NCBI GenBank assembly: GCA_016868095.1
Contig: VGHV01000094.1
Location: forward strand, 1-8,176
DNA: 8,176 nt
Source: Betaproteobacteria bacterium
GTDB lineage: Bacteria > Pseudomonadota > Gammaproteobacteria > Burkholderiales > Burkholderiaceae_E
Direction: 5' to 3'
The stretch's first letter is position 1; every line of letters begins with the position of its first letter. A program made the translations under genes and the position numbers. The notes below the pieces were generated by a model, which did no database searches, was not told where the DNA came from, and was given only the letters and a program-made list of their open reading frames with translations. Positions 1 through 6,702 of this stretch are shown piece after piece.

Positions 1-291
1 CTTCTGGACGAAGTATCAGCGTTGATGGCCCAAGAGAACATGCATGCAAGCCTTCCTTCGATGCGGGCTGTGGGCTATCGGCAATGCCTGCAATGGCTTC
101 TCGGCCAGGCCGATCAGGGCAGCTCACTTGAGGAGCAAGGCATTGCAGCAACACGACAATTTGCCAAGCGCCAACTCACCTGGCTGCGCGCCATGCCACA
201 ACGCCAGGTCTTTGCCTGCGATGATTCGAGCGAGCTAAGCCGAGCACAACAAAGGCTTGAAGAAGCCCTGGCATCCGCAGCAACGGCTTGA
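1..291 (+). CDS. miaA: tRNA dimethylallyltransferase MiaA, C-terminal 96 residues (5' part outside window)
   Basis: MiaA transfers a dimethylallyl group to N6 of A37 in tRNAs that read UNN codons, a cytoplasmic tRNA modification next to the anticodon. The frame is open from the first base of the window (reading LLDEVSALMAQ), so the start lies upstream. The visible part holds the family's C-terminal signatures: MRAVGYRQ followed by a short stretch to a W-containing helix, then AATRQFAKRQLTWLR, a basic tRNA-contact helix conserved in MiaA. The tail after it is short and alanine-rich and ends at TGA (289-291). The gene is convergent with purM, 48 bp away. The ATP/DMAPP-binding N-terminal half cannot be assessed. 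The family call is secure from the two motifs. Confidence 0.93.
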   Translation, partial: LLDEVSALMAQENMHASLPSMRAVGYRQCLQWLLGQADQGSSLEEQGIAATRQFAKRQLTWLRAMPQRQVFACDDSSELSRAQQRLEEALASAATA

Positions 292-298
292 CCAAGAG

Positions 299-328
299 TT
301 GGTAACAGGCGCTTCGTCCTGCCAAATT
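299..328 (+). terminator. weak hairpin in the miaA/purM convergent gap
   Basis: TTGG (299-302) can pair with CCAA (322-325), and CAGG (306-309) with CCTG (318-321). That gives a 4+4 bp stem with a 3-nt bulge (TAA) and an 8-nt loop. It lies between two converging genes, where a terminator is expected. There is no run of T on the + strand and only AATT follows, so it could be a Rho-assisted or weak two-way structure, or chance. Confidence 0.28.
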
Positions 329-339
329 AGCCAGCGTTG

Positions 340-1413
340 CTAGCTGATATCAACGATAGGCCGACCCGGTACCCGACGGACGACTTCACCGATTGCAAAG
401 ACTCTTTCGCCAGCTGCCCTAAGTTCGGCCTGGATTTGATCAGCCTGCTGAGGATCAACCACCGCAATCATCCCAAGCCCGTTGTTAAACACCCGATCCA
501 TCTCTGCACGCTCCATAGCACCCGCTTCGGCAAGCCAGCTAAAAATACCCGGCAGCGCCCAACTCGAACGCTCAAGCTGTGCCGCACATCCCTCAGGTAG
601 CACGCGAGGCAAATTACCAACAATGCCGCCACCCGTGATGTGTGCCAAGGCTTTAATACGCCCCGATTGCATAGGGCCCAAAAGCGAGGCCACATAAATT
701 CTGGTGGGTTCCATCAACACGTCATCAAGACGTCGGTTGTCGATCTTCTCGCTCAAATGCTCGGGGCTGATCGCTCCAAAACGCCGCATTAACACCCGTC
801 TTACCAGCGAAAAGCCATTGGAATGAACGCCGCTTGAGGCCAGTCCAAGCAGGCGATCACCGGGCTTTACCTTTGACCCGTCGACAATGGCGGACTTTTC
901 GACAACGCCAAGCGCAAAGCCCGCGAGGTCATATTCACCTGCCGGGTAGCTATCCGGCATTTCGGCGGTTTCGCCCCCGATCAAAGCGCAGGCAGCGAGT
1001 TCACATCCTTTAGCCACCCCTGCAATGACCTGCTCGGCCTGACCGAGTTCAAGCTTGCCGCATGCGAAATAATCCAGAAAAAAGAGTGGTTCAGCACCCT
1101 GGACCAAAATATCGTTGACCGACATGGCAACCAAATCGATGCCCACCGTATGGTGACGGTCAAGCGCAAATGCCATTCTGAGCTTGGTGCCCACACCATC
1201 GGTGCCCGAAACGAGGACAGGTTCTCGATAGCGGCGCGGCACTTCGAAAAGTGCACCAAAACCACCAATACCTGCAAGCACACCCTCACGCATGGTCTTA
1301 CGGGCGAGCGGCTTGATACGGTCAACCAGGGCATCGCCCGCATCGATGTCAACGCCCGCGTCTTTGTAGCTCAAAGGCGGCTGCAAGTCTGGGTTTGAAG
1401 CCATATCACTCAC
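340..1413 (-). CDS. purM: phosphoribosylformylglycinamidine cyclo-ligase (AIR synthetase) PurM
   Basis: PurM closes the imidazole ring of AIR from FGAM using ATP, the fifth step of de novo purine synthesis, in the cytosol. The 357 residues are near the usual 345-350 length. In order: [11 protein letters not shown] near residues 16-26, the glycine-rich segment [12 protein letters not shown] at 48-59, the ATP/phosphate loop [10 protein letters not shown] at 69-78, [13 protein letters not shown] at 97-109, and GGETAEMP at 146-153. All are hallmarks of the PurM/PurL superfamily. The longest frame starts at a GTG (1411-1413). An ATG three codons in (1402-1404) is an equally good start: it sits behind AAGTGAG, a weak ribosome-site-like stretch, whereas the GTG has none. 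The stop is TAG. The gene is divergent from hda, whose start is 38 bp away, so the two share one short control region. Confidence 0.97.
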   Translation of the reverse strand: MSDMASNPDLQPPLSYKDAGVDIDAGDALVDRIKPLARKTMREGVLAGIGGFGALFEVPRRYREPVLVSGTDGVGTKLRMAFALDRHHTVGIDLVAMSVNDILVQGAEPLFFLDYFACGKLELGQAEQVIAGVAKGCELAACALIGGETAEMPDSYPAGEYDLAGFALGVVEKSAIVDGSKVKPGDRLLGLASSGVHSNGFSLVRRVLMRRFGAISPEHLSEKIDNRRLDDVLMEPTRIYVASLLGPMQSGRIKALAHITGGGIVGNLPRVLPEGCAAQLERSSWALPGIFSWLAEAGAMERAEMDRVFNNGLGMIAVVDPQQADQIQAELRAAGERVFAIGEVVRRVPGRPIVDIS

Positions 1414-1451
1414 TTAAGGTTACGTAGAATGCGAGTGTACGATGCCCTGCC
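1414..1451. promoter_or_regulatory. divergent purM/hda control region
   Basis: Only 38 bp separate the two start codons, so promoter elements for both genes must lie here or run into the opposite gene. On the + strand TAGAAT (1425-1430) matches the -10 consensus at 5 of 6 positions and would put an hda transcript start about 15 nt before its ATG. No good -35 is found 16-18 bp upstream. On the - strand TACACT (1439-1434) is a 4/6 match. No Shine-Dalgarno sequence is seen for either gene. The elements are weak and the assignment is tentative. Confidence 0.35.
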
Positions 1452-2108
1452 ATGTCCAAACCCAACCAAGACGCACTAGCCCTTGCGGTTAGCTATGTGC
1501 CCGATCTCAGCCATTTCGTTGCTGGCCCCAATGCAGAGTTGCTCGACCATGTAAGGCGAATTGGCAAGGAAGCATCGGGCTTTAGGTCACTTCATCTATG
1601 GGGCGTTGAAGGAGCCGGCAAATCCTTTTTTTGCGAATGCGTGAGATCAATCGCATCGACATCCCAGCGACTTGAGATTCATGACAATATCGACAAAGCC
1701 AGTGTGAAGGAACAAGAGCAGTATTTGCAGGCCTTCAATCAACTTCAGGCGACAAGACAAGGCCTTTGGTTAAGTACAAGCCGACAAACGCCAGCGCAGC
1801 TTCCACTCTTGGCCGATTTAAGGTCGCGATTGAGCTGGGGCCTTGTGTATGAGCTCAAAACACTGGCCGATGAGGACAAACTCACAGCGCTTTGCGCCTG
1901 GTCCCAGGAGCGGGGCTTACCGCTTGCCGCCGATGTCTTGCCATGGCTTTTACGCCATGAAAGTCGCAATTTGGCCCACCTCACAGGCTTGCTGCTTGAA
2001 TTTGACCGTTTTGCGCTGCAAAGCAAACGATCACTTAGTTTGGCGCTGTTGCGCCAATGGCTGCAAGAACGAGGCAGCACTCGCCCTGAGCAAGACCCCC
2101 TGGGTTAA
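1452..2108 (+). CDS. hda: DnaA regulatory inactivator Hda
   Basis: Hda is a short DnaA-like AAA+ protein. With the DNA-loaded sliding clamp it stimulates hydrolysis of DnaA-bound ATP and so limits re-initiation of replication. The protein has 218 residues, within the family range, and lacks DnaA's DNA-binding domain. Visible parts: HFVAGPN near 21-27 (the DnaA/Hda N-box), Walker A GVEGAGKS at 51-58, an atypical Walker B (LEIHDNID, 74-81), and DLRSRLSWG at 122-130, whose R126 matches the box VII arginine-finger position of E. coli Hda (DLASRLDWG). Residues 6-11, QDALAL, fit the loose clamp-binding pattern QxxLxL. There is one reasonable start, ATG 1452, without a Shine-Dalgarno sequence. It is the first gene of the + strand operon; the next gene begins 5 bp after its stop. 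Confidence 0.88.
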   Translation: MSKPNQDALALAVSYVPDLSHFVAGPNAELLDHVRRIGKEASGFRSLHLWGVEGAGKSFFCECVRSIASTSQRLEIHDNIDKASVKEQEQYLQAFNQLQATRQGLWLSTSRQTPAQLPLLADLRSRLSWGLVYELKTLADEDKLTALCAWSQERGLPLAADVLPWLLRHESRNLAHLTGLLLEFDRFALQSKRSLSLALLRQWLQERGSTRPEQDPLG

Positions 2109-2113
2109 CATCG

Positions 2114-2806
2114 ATGCCCATGCAACTTGCGCTCTTTGATCTTGATCACACCCTGATTCCTGCCGACAGCGATCATGCCTGGGGGCAATTTTTAGTCAAT
2201 CGGGGCGAGGTCGATGGCCAGGCATATGCCGCGGCAAACGATCGCTTTTATCAACAGTATTGCGATGGCACGCTTGATATTGAGCTTTATTTGCGCTTTG
2301 CGCTTGCCCCGCTCGCACGCATCGAAGCGGAGCACTTGCTTGAACTTCAGCAGGCATTCATGCGCGAGGTCATCGAGCCGCTCATCAAGCCGCAAGCCCT
2401 CGATTTGGTGCGCAAGCATCAGGCGCGTGGCGATGTTTGCCTGATGATTACCGCAACCAATGAATTCGTAACGGCCCCTATAGCTGCCCGTTTTGGCATT
2501 GAACATTTGATCGCCTGCGGTGTTGAGCGCATCGACGGCCGCTACACAGGAAGGCCGCAAGGCATTGCCTCTTTCCGTGAGGGCAAGGTCACGCGCCTGG
2601 TTCAGTGGATTGAAGCAAAAGGCTATCAAGCACAAAGCCTGCTTGGTCAAGCAAGCTTTTATTCGGACTCGGCCAACGATATTGCCCTGCTTGAACGGGT
2701 TGGTTTTCCAGTTGCCACCAATGCCGATAGCCGACTTCGCGCCCATGCCCAAGCTAAAGGCTGGCCCTGCCTTGAGCTATTCAACCCTGACGAGGCCGGG
2801 GCCTAA
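2114..2806 (+). CDS. HAD superfamily subfamily IB (phosphoserine-phosphatase-like) hydrolase
   Basis: A soluble phosphatase-type hydrolase of 230 residues. All four HAD motifs are visible: motif I DLDHT with nucleophile D9 and acid/base D11; motif II with T113 in LMITATN; motif III lysine K158 in EGKVTRL; motif IV SDSANDIALL with D185 and D189 for magnesium. A long helical cap between motifs I and II (about 18-95) fits subfamily IB, the SerB-like group. The substrate is unknown. In Burkholderiales, as I recall, a HAD-IB gene commonly sits between hda and pcnB, so this is a conserved neighbour rather than a true serB. The start is ATG 2114, with a second ATG two codons on (2120) equally possible. 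The stop TAA is directly followed by the pcnB ATG, suggesting translational coupling. Confidence 0.85.
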   Translation: MPMQLALFDLDHTLIPADSDHAWGQFLVNRGEVDGQAYAAANDRFYQQYCDGTLDIELYLRFALAPLARIEAEHLLELQQAFMREVIEPLIKPQALDLVRKHQARGDVCLMITATNEFVTAPIAARFGIEHLIACGVERIDGRYTGRPQGIASFREGKVTRLVQWIEAKGYQAQSLLGQASFYSDSANDIALLERVGFPVATNADSRLRAHAQAKGWPCLELFNPDEAGA

Positions 2807-4159
2807 ATGATTCGCAAACTGCTTGGCAGAATTTTTCGACGTAAAAGTAGCGTTGAAGACCACCCACAAACCTGGGTGAAGCGCCATGCTGAAGTCATGC
2901 GAGCCAGCGAACTCGGCCTTGACCTGGCCTTGATTTCTCATGCTGCCTTGCGAACCTGCGAGACCTTGCAGCAAGCCGGTTTTAACGCTTTCGTCGTCGG
3001 TGGTGGCGTGCGCGATTTGTTGCTTGGTCGACGTCCCAAAGACTTCGACGTCGCAACCAATGCAACCCCTGAAGAAGTGGTGAAATTATTCAGACGGGCA
3101 AGAACCATCGGACGCCGATTTCAAATTGTTCATGTGCACTTTGGTCGGGAATTGATTGAGGTGTCGACCTTTCGTGCGATTCAAACCGAAGCCGAAACCG
3201 ACGCCCACGGACGCGTGCTCAAAGACAATGTCTGGGGCAGCCAGGAAGAAGACGCAGCCCGCCGCGATTTCACCGTCAACGCACTGTATCTCGATCCGAT
3301 CCGCGATCAATTACTCGATTATCACCATGGCTATCGGGATCTTCAGGCCCGCACACTGCGCATGATTGGTGATCCGGCAAGCCGATATCGCGAAGATCCA
3401 GTGAGAATGCTTCGAGTGGCACGCTTTGCTGCCAAACTCGGCTTTAGCATCGAGCCGCAAACGCGCGCGCCCATAGCGGCCATGGCCGATTTGCTCACCC
3501 ATGTGCCGGCTGCACGATTATTTGACGAATTACTCAAGTTGCTTACCAGTGGCCACGCACTTGCCTGCATTCAGACCCTTCGCAGCGAAGGTTTACACCA
3601 CGGCCTGCTCCCATTGCTCGATGGCATTTTCGCAAGTGATGCGGGTGAGCGTTTCATTCAACAGGCGCTCAGCAATACCGACGCACGTATCGCCGCCGAC
3701 AAATCGATTTCACCCGGTTTTTTGCTCGCTGCCCTGCTTTGGCCACAAGTTCTCGCCGCTTGGCAAAAGCGCTTAGCCCAAGGGGAGCACACCACCCCAG
3801 CACTGATGGCAGCAGCTGACGAAGTTCTGGAGCAGCAATCCGATCGCCTCGCGATTCAGAAGCGATTTGCCGCTGATATGCGCGAGATCTGGGCCATGCA
3901 GATTCGTTTTGAGCGTTGCACGGGTCGAGCACCTTGGAGACTCATGGAACATTTGCGCTTTCGTGCTGGCTTCGATTTTCTTTTGTTGAGAGCGCAGGCA
4001 GGTGAGCCCTGCGAAGCGCTCGCAAGTTGGTGGGATAGTTTCGTTCAAGCCGACGATTTGGATCGAGAGGATTTGCTCCAACGGGCCCCAGAGGCCGCTG
4101 GGAAGGGTCCGCGACGAAGCACCCGGCGAAGAAGGCGGACTCAAAGTGCCGCTGCCTGA
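2807..4159 (+). CDS. pcnB: poly(A) polymerase I PcnB
   Basis: PcnB adds poly(A) tails to RNA 3' ends and so marks transcripts for exonucleolytic decay. The 450 residues compare with about 465 in E. coli. The class II nucleotidyltransferase head is intact: FVVGGGVRDLLLGRRPKDFD (62-81) carries the phosphate-binding GGGVRD and the catalytic pair D79/D81. RRDFTVNALYLDP at 152-164 is the conserved segment that separates this family from simpler homologues, followed by GDPASRYREDPVRMLRVAR, typical of the PcnB/CCA group. The C-terminus ends in a basic, arginine-rich tail (GPRRSTRRRRRTQSAAA), as in other poly(A) polymerases, probably an RNA contact. A CCA-adding enzyme is the alternative, but the basic tail, length and neighbours favour PcnB. 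The start ATG abuts the upstream stop (TAAATG), with GGGG 5 nt upstream. Confidence 0.93.
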   Translation: MIRKLLGRIFRRKSSVEDHPQTWVKRHAEVMRASELGLDLALISHAALRTCETLQQAGFNAFVVGGGVRDLLLGRRPKDFDVATNATPEEVVKLFRRARTIGRRFQIVHVHFGRELIEVSTFRAIQTEAETDAHGRVLKDNVWGSQEEDAARRDFTVNALYLDPIRDQLLDYHHGYRDLQARTLRMIGDPASRYREDPVRMLRVARFAAKLGFSIEPQTRAPIAAMADLLTHVPAARLFDELLKLLTSGHALACIQTLRSEGLHHGLLPLLDGIFASDAGERFIQQALSNTDARIAADKSISPGFLLAALLWPQVLAAWQKRLAQGEHTTPALMAAADEVLEQQSDRLAIQKRFAADMREIWAMQIRFERCTGRAPWRLMEHLRFRAGFDFLLLRAQAGEPCEALASWWDSFVQADDLDREDLLQRAPEAAGKGPRRSTRRRRRTQSAAA

Positions 4160-4208
4160 AGCTGAGTGCGCTGCACGCGCGCGTGTTCTGAAGCTTGATC
4201 TCGTGTCG

Positions 4209-4715
4209 ATGACGCCCATCGCAGTCGAGCCTGAGCCGCACCGTTACTTCGTGGGGCTCGGTGCCAATCTCGGCGACCGCATAGGAAGCTTAAAGGCGGC
4301 GGTGCAGCAATTAAAGCCCTGGATGATTGAAGGCAGCTTGCGGGAGTCCTCATTTTGGGAAAGCGAAGCCATAGACGGTCCAGGGCCTGATTACATCAAT
4401 GCCGTGATTCGTTTTGATTGCAGACTCGCACCCTTGGCCCTGCTTGACGTGTTGCAAGGCATCGAGCTCGCATTCGGCCGACAACGATCCACACGCAACG
4501 CAGCGCGAACCCTCGACTTGGACCTGCTGCTTGCTGATGACCAGCGAATCGAGCAAGATCGATTACAAGTCCCTCATCCGAGAATGCATGAGCGTGCCTT
4601 CGTGTTGCAGCCCCTGCTTGAGCTCGACCCTGGGCTCAGCATCCCGGGGCTTGGCCCTGCCTCCGAGTGGCTAGGTGCGAGCAACGACCAAACTTGCCTA
4701 CGCTTGACGGTTTAA
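4209..4715 (+). CDS. folK: 2-amino-4-hydroxy-6-hydroxymethyldihydropteridine pyrophosphokinase FolK (HPPK)
   Basis: HPPK moves pyrophosphate from ATP to 6-hydroxymethyl-7,8-dihydropterin, the step before dihydropteroate synthase in folate synthesis. From ATG 4209 the product has 168 residues, close to the usual 160 or so. Signatures: YFVGLGANLGDR at 13-24, INAV at 63-66, and the HPPK signature GRQRSTRNAARTLDLDLLL (90-108), where D103 and D105 are the expected magnesium ligands. VPHPRMHERAFVL at 121-133 supplies substrate-binding H123, R125 and R129. The same frame is open back to 4002 inside pcnB, but that part resembles nothing in the family, so the start was set at the methionine just before the first strand; GTG 4203 is an alternative. 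It follows pcnB by 49 bp with no clear Shine-Dalgarno sequence. Confidence 0.94.
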   Translation: MTPIAVEPEPHRYFVGLGANLGDRIGSLKAAVQQLKPWMIEGSLRESSFWESEAIDGPGPDYINAVIRFDCRLAPLALLDVLQGIELAFGRQRSTRNAARTLDLDLLLADDQRIEQDRLQVPHPRMHERAFVLQPLLELDPGLSIPGLGPASEWLGASNDQTCLRLTV

Positions 4716-4730
4716 TACCCCTATCAGCTC

Positions 4731-5453
4731 ATGCAAAAACCAGCCAGTCTTCGACCCCGAGCCCAGCGTCGTGACTCCCCCGCGGCTAAAGCAGGCGATC
4801 GAAATGCAGCAAACCCTTTTGAGCGTTTTCGCCATATCGTGGTTGAAGGCCCGATTGGCGTTGGTAAAACCTCGCTGGCCAGTGCGCTTGCCTCGCGCTT
4901 TGGGGCTCGTCTTCAGCTTGAGGCCCCCCAGGACAATCCCTTCTTGAGTCGTTTTTACCGGGACGGCGAGCGTTGGGCCTTAGCTACCCAACTGCACTTT
5001 TTGTTTCAACGCATCGACCAACTCAACCATGACCAGCGCAAGTCAACAGGCCACGACTTCGTGGTGGGTGATTTCTTAATCGAGAAAGATCATTTGTTCG
5101 CTCAACTGACCCTTGACGATGATGAACTCGCGCTCTATGAGCGCATCGTTGCAGCGCAAAGCTTGAGCATTCCAAGGCCTGATCTGGTGATCTACCTCCA
5201 GGCAAACGCGCAACATTTGCTTGACCGAGTCAGCCGACGCGGCATCAGCATGGAAAAGGGAATAAGCGCTGATTACCTGAGCGCACTGTCCGATCGATAC
5301 ACGCGCTTTTTCCATCACTATGATGGTTCGCCACTCATTATTGTGAATACCGATCACTGGAACCCGGTTGACCGATCCGACGATTTCGAGCTCTTGATCG
5401 AGCAAATGGTTAGCATGCGAGGCAGACGTGCCTTCTTCAGCCTTGCCGACTAA
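4731..5453 (+). CDS. deoxynucleoside kinase (dNK/dGK family)
   Basis: A P-loop kinase of the deoxynucleoside salvage family, which phosphorylates deoxyadenosine/deoxyguanosine-type nucleosides to monophosphates. It has 240 residues. Visible: strand IVVEG then Walker A GPIGVGKT (40-47); E64 in LEAPQDNPFLSRFY, the position of the family's catalytic base; Q87 in the ATQLHFLFQR helix, the usual base-binding glutamine; DFLIEKDHLFA at 114-124, replacing the ERS-type motif; and the arginine-rich lid DRVSRRGISMEKG in the second half. About 33 residues before the first strand are basic and low-complexity (MQKPASLRPRAQRRD) and look disordered. No other in-frame start is evident, so ATG 4731 was kept. 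It lies 15 bp after folK and overlaps the next gene by 26 bp. Exact substrate preference cannot be read from the sequence. Confidence 0.88.
   Translation: MQKPASLRPRAQRRDSPAAKAGDRNAANPFERFRHIVVEGPIGVGKTSLASALASRFGARLQLEAPQDNPFLSRFYRDGERWALATQLHFLFQRIDQLNHDQRKSTGHDFVVGDFLIEKDHLFAQLTLDDDELALYERIVAAQSLSIPRPDLVIYLQANAQHLLDRVSRRGISMEKGISADYLSALSDRYTRFFHHYDGSPLIIVNTDHWNPVDRSDDFELLIEQMVSMRGRRAFFSLAD
5419..5422 (+). promoter_or_regulatory. ribosome binding site setting the GTG start of the first chrA-type gene
   Basis: GAGG sits 5 nt before GTG 5428, inside the 3' end of the kinase gene. The frame is closed by TGA at 5395-5397 and no ATG lies between, so this site and the GTG decide the start. Confidence 0.6.
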
Positions 5454-6006
5454 AGCTAGCGCGGGGCCGGGTTCACCTGCTCAGCTTTTTTGGGTGTTTT
5501 CACAATTGGCACTTGCCGGATTCGGCGGTGTTTTGCCGATTGCAGAAGACCGATTAGTGCGTAAGGAGGGCTGGGTTAGCGCCCAGGATTTCCTCGAAAC
5601 ATTAGCGCTGGCCCAGGTCCTGCCTGGACCCAATATTTGCAACATGGCCATCATGCTCGGCGACCGATTTCATGGCACCCGTGGTGCCTTGGCCGCGCTT
5701 GCTGGCTTGTTACTGCCGCCCTTATTGCCTGTACTGCTGCTTGCCTATTTGTATAGCACATGGGCCGACTCAGCAATCGTAGCAGGTGCGCTGCGGGCTA
5801 TGGCCATGGCCGCTGCAGGATTAATTCTGGCCATGACCTTGCGGCTATCAAAAGCCCTCAAGCACCCCAAAACTGATGGGCTGATTGCATGCCTGATGCT
5901 CGCTGCCCTGCTCTTGCTTCGCCTCCCTATGCTTTATGCACTCGGCCTCGTTGGAACGATTTCACTGGGCCTTGCCTGGCGTCGTCAATCGAAGCGCAAA
6001 GACTAA
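5428..6006 (+). CDS. short-chain chromate-transporter (ChrA/CHR family) protein, N-terminal-type half
   Basis: An integral inner-membrane protein of the CHR family, known for proton-linked chromate efflux. This is the single-domain (short-chain) form of 192 residues, which works as a pair with the next gene. Diagnostic: FGGVLPIAEDRLVRKEGWVS near 32-51 and the pore-type motif LAQVLPGPNICNMAIMLGDR near 61-80, followed by hydrophobic stretches (LLLPPLLPVLLLAYLY, then others to the end) and a basic C-terminus WRRQSKRKD. The start is GTG 5428, preceded by GAGG. The first 26 bp overlap the kinase gene, which argues for translational coupling. Family membership is clear. Whether chromate is the real substrate is not, since many CHR proteins are named by homology alone. 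Confidence 0.87.
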   Translation: MPSSALPTKASAGPGSPAQLFWVFSQLALAGFGGVLPIAEDRLVRKEGWVSAQDFLETLALAQVLPGPNICNMAIMLGDRFHGTRGALAALAGLLLPPLLPVLLLAYLYSTWADSAIVAGALRAMAMAAAGLILAMTLRLSKALKHPKTDGLIACLMLAALLLLRLPMLYALGLVGTISLGLAWRRQSKRKD

Positions 6007-6009
6007 GCC

Positions 6010-6591
6010 ATGAGTGCGACCCTGCAGTTTTCGCTTGAAGCCCTAAACCAGACCGACTGGGGTTTACTGCTCGATTTACTTGCCCATTTCGCAGGGCTTT
6101 CGGTGATGTCCGTCGGGGGCTTTATTTCAGTGGTTCCAGAGATGCAGCGCTACTTGGTGGTTGAACAAGGTCTTATCAACCAAAGCCAACTTGCCGCTTC
6201 GATCGCCATCGGCCAGGCAGCTCCTGGGCCAAACGTGCAATTGGTTGCCGTCATCGGCTGGCAAATTGCGGGGCCACTCGGCGCTGCAATCACCCTGCTC
6301 GGGGCTGTCGCTCCTTCGGCCACAATGGCGCTATGGGCAAACCGCATTGGGATGCGCCATGCCCAATCAGCCTTCATCGAGACCTTGCGGGCAGGGCTTG
6401 CGCCATTAACCGTTGGTTTGATGGGATCAGCCGGATGGGTCGTTGGATCAACGGAGGCGGCACACTGGCCCTTACTGCTTGTGATTCCGCTTGCCTTTTT
6501 CCTATCGTGGCGCAAAAGGCTCAGCCCCCTCGTCATTGTCCTTTGCGCTGGTGGCTACGGTGCTTTGGCGGGATGGCAGGGTTGGCTTTAA
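6010..6591 (+). CDS. short-chain chromate-transporter (ChrA/CHR family) protein, C-terminal-type half
   Basis: The partner of the preceding gene, 193 residues, matching the C-terminal half of long ChrA proteins: LSVMSVGGFISVVPEMQRYL near 31-50 and IAIGQAAPGPNVQLVAVIGW near 65-84. Several hydrophobic segments follow, with WRKR at a loop near the C-terminus and a last segment running to the end (GGYGALAGWQGWL). In short-chain CHR systems the two halves are thought to insert in opposite topology and form a heterodimer. ATG 6010 lies 3 bp after the previous stop without its own Shine-Dalgarno sequence, so it is probably coupled. It is the last gene of the + strand operon; a terminator candidate overlaps its stop codon. 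Confidence 0.87.
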   Translation: MSATLQFSLEALNQTDWGLLLDLLAHFAGLSVMSVGGFISVVPEMQRYLVVEQGLINQSQLAASIAIGQAAPGPNVQLVAVIGWQIAGPLGAAITLLGAVAPSATMALWANRIGMRHAQSAFIETLRAGLAPLTVGLMGSAGWVVGSTEAAHWPLLLVIPLAFFLSWRKRLSPLVIVLCAGGYGALAGWQGWL

Positions 6592-6604
6592 ACCGAACCT
6601 TTTT
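6578..6604 (+). terminator. Rho-independent terminator overlapping the end of the second chrA-type gene
   Basis: GGTTGG (6580-6585) pairs with CCGAACC (6593-6599), giving six base pairs with one bulged G (6595) and a 7-nt loop CTTTAAA. A G-T and an A-T pair extend the base, and TTTTT (6600-6604) follows at once. The stop codon TAA (6589-6591) lies in the loop region. It is oriented to end the hda-to-chrA operon; read on the - strand it has no T-run, so it would not serve the BLUF gene. Confidence 0.62.
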
Positions 6605-6620
6605 AGCTAAGACGCTATCT

Positions 6621-6634
6621 GCCTTGCGCAAGGC
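6621..6634. repeat. 14-bp perfect palindrome in the convergent gap
   Basis: GCCTTGCGCAAGGC reads the same on both strands. It lies between the end of the transporter operon and the end of the BLUF gene, and is followed by an alternating CG tract (6634-6641). As RNA it forms a 5-bp stem with a 4-nt loop, with no T-run on either side. It could help end BLUF transcription in a Rho-dependent way or bind a dimeric protein; no function can be assigned. Confidence 0.5.
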
Positions 6635-6662
6635 GCGCGCGTGTTTCACGAGAGGGCGAGCC

Positions 6663-6702
6663 CGTCAGCGAAAAGTGCGATAAAGCGTCAGCGCAAAGTG
6701 CG
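6663..6702. repeat. tandem near-repeat (two 17-bp units, period 23) at the 3' end of the BLUF gene
   Basis: The units at 6663-6679 (CGTCAGCGAAAAGTGCG) and 6686-6702 (CGTCAGCGCAAAGTGCG) match at 16 of 17 positions. On the - strand the right unit holds the last codons and TGA of the BLUF gene (reading RTLR-stop), and the left one would read RTFR-stop in another frame. It looks like a local slippage or duplication across the stop codon. Confidence 0.8.

Noticed and set aside
2192..2752. 186-residue - strand frame opposite the HAD hydrolase
   Set aside because: The + strand carries all four HAD motifs in order; the antisense frame has no family features.
2807..4159. CCA-adding enzyme instead of poly(A) polymerase
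   Set aside because: The RRDFTVNALYLDP context, length and arginine-rich C-terminal tail, plus the hda/folK neighbourhood, fit PcnB better.
4002..4208. Upstream extension of the folK frame by 69 codons inside pcnB
   Set aside because: The extension resembles no HPPK sequence and lies over well-conserved pcnB coding. The product from 4209 already has family length.
3773..4219. 148-residue - strand frame across the end of pcnB
   Set aside because: Serine- and arginine-rich shadow typical of GC-skewed codon use, with no motif.
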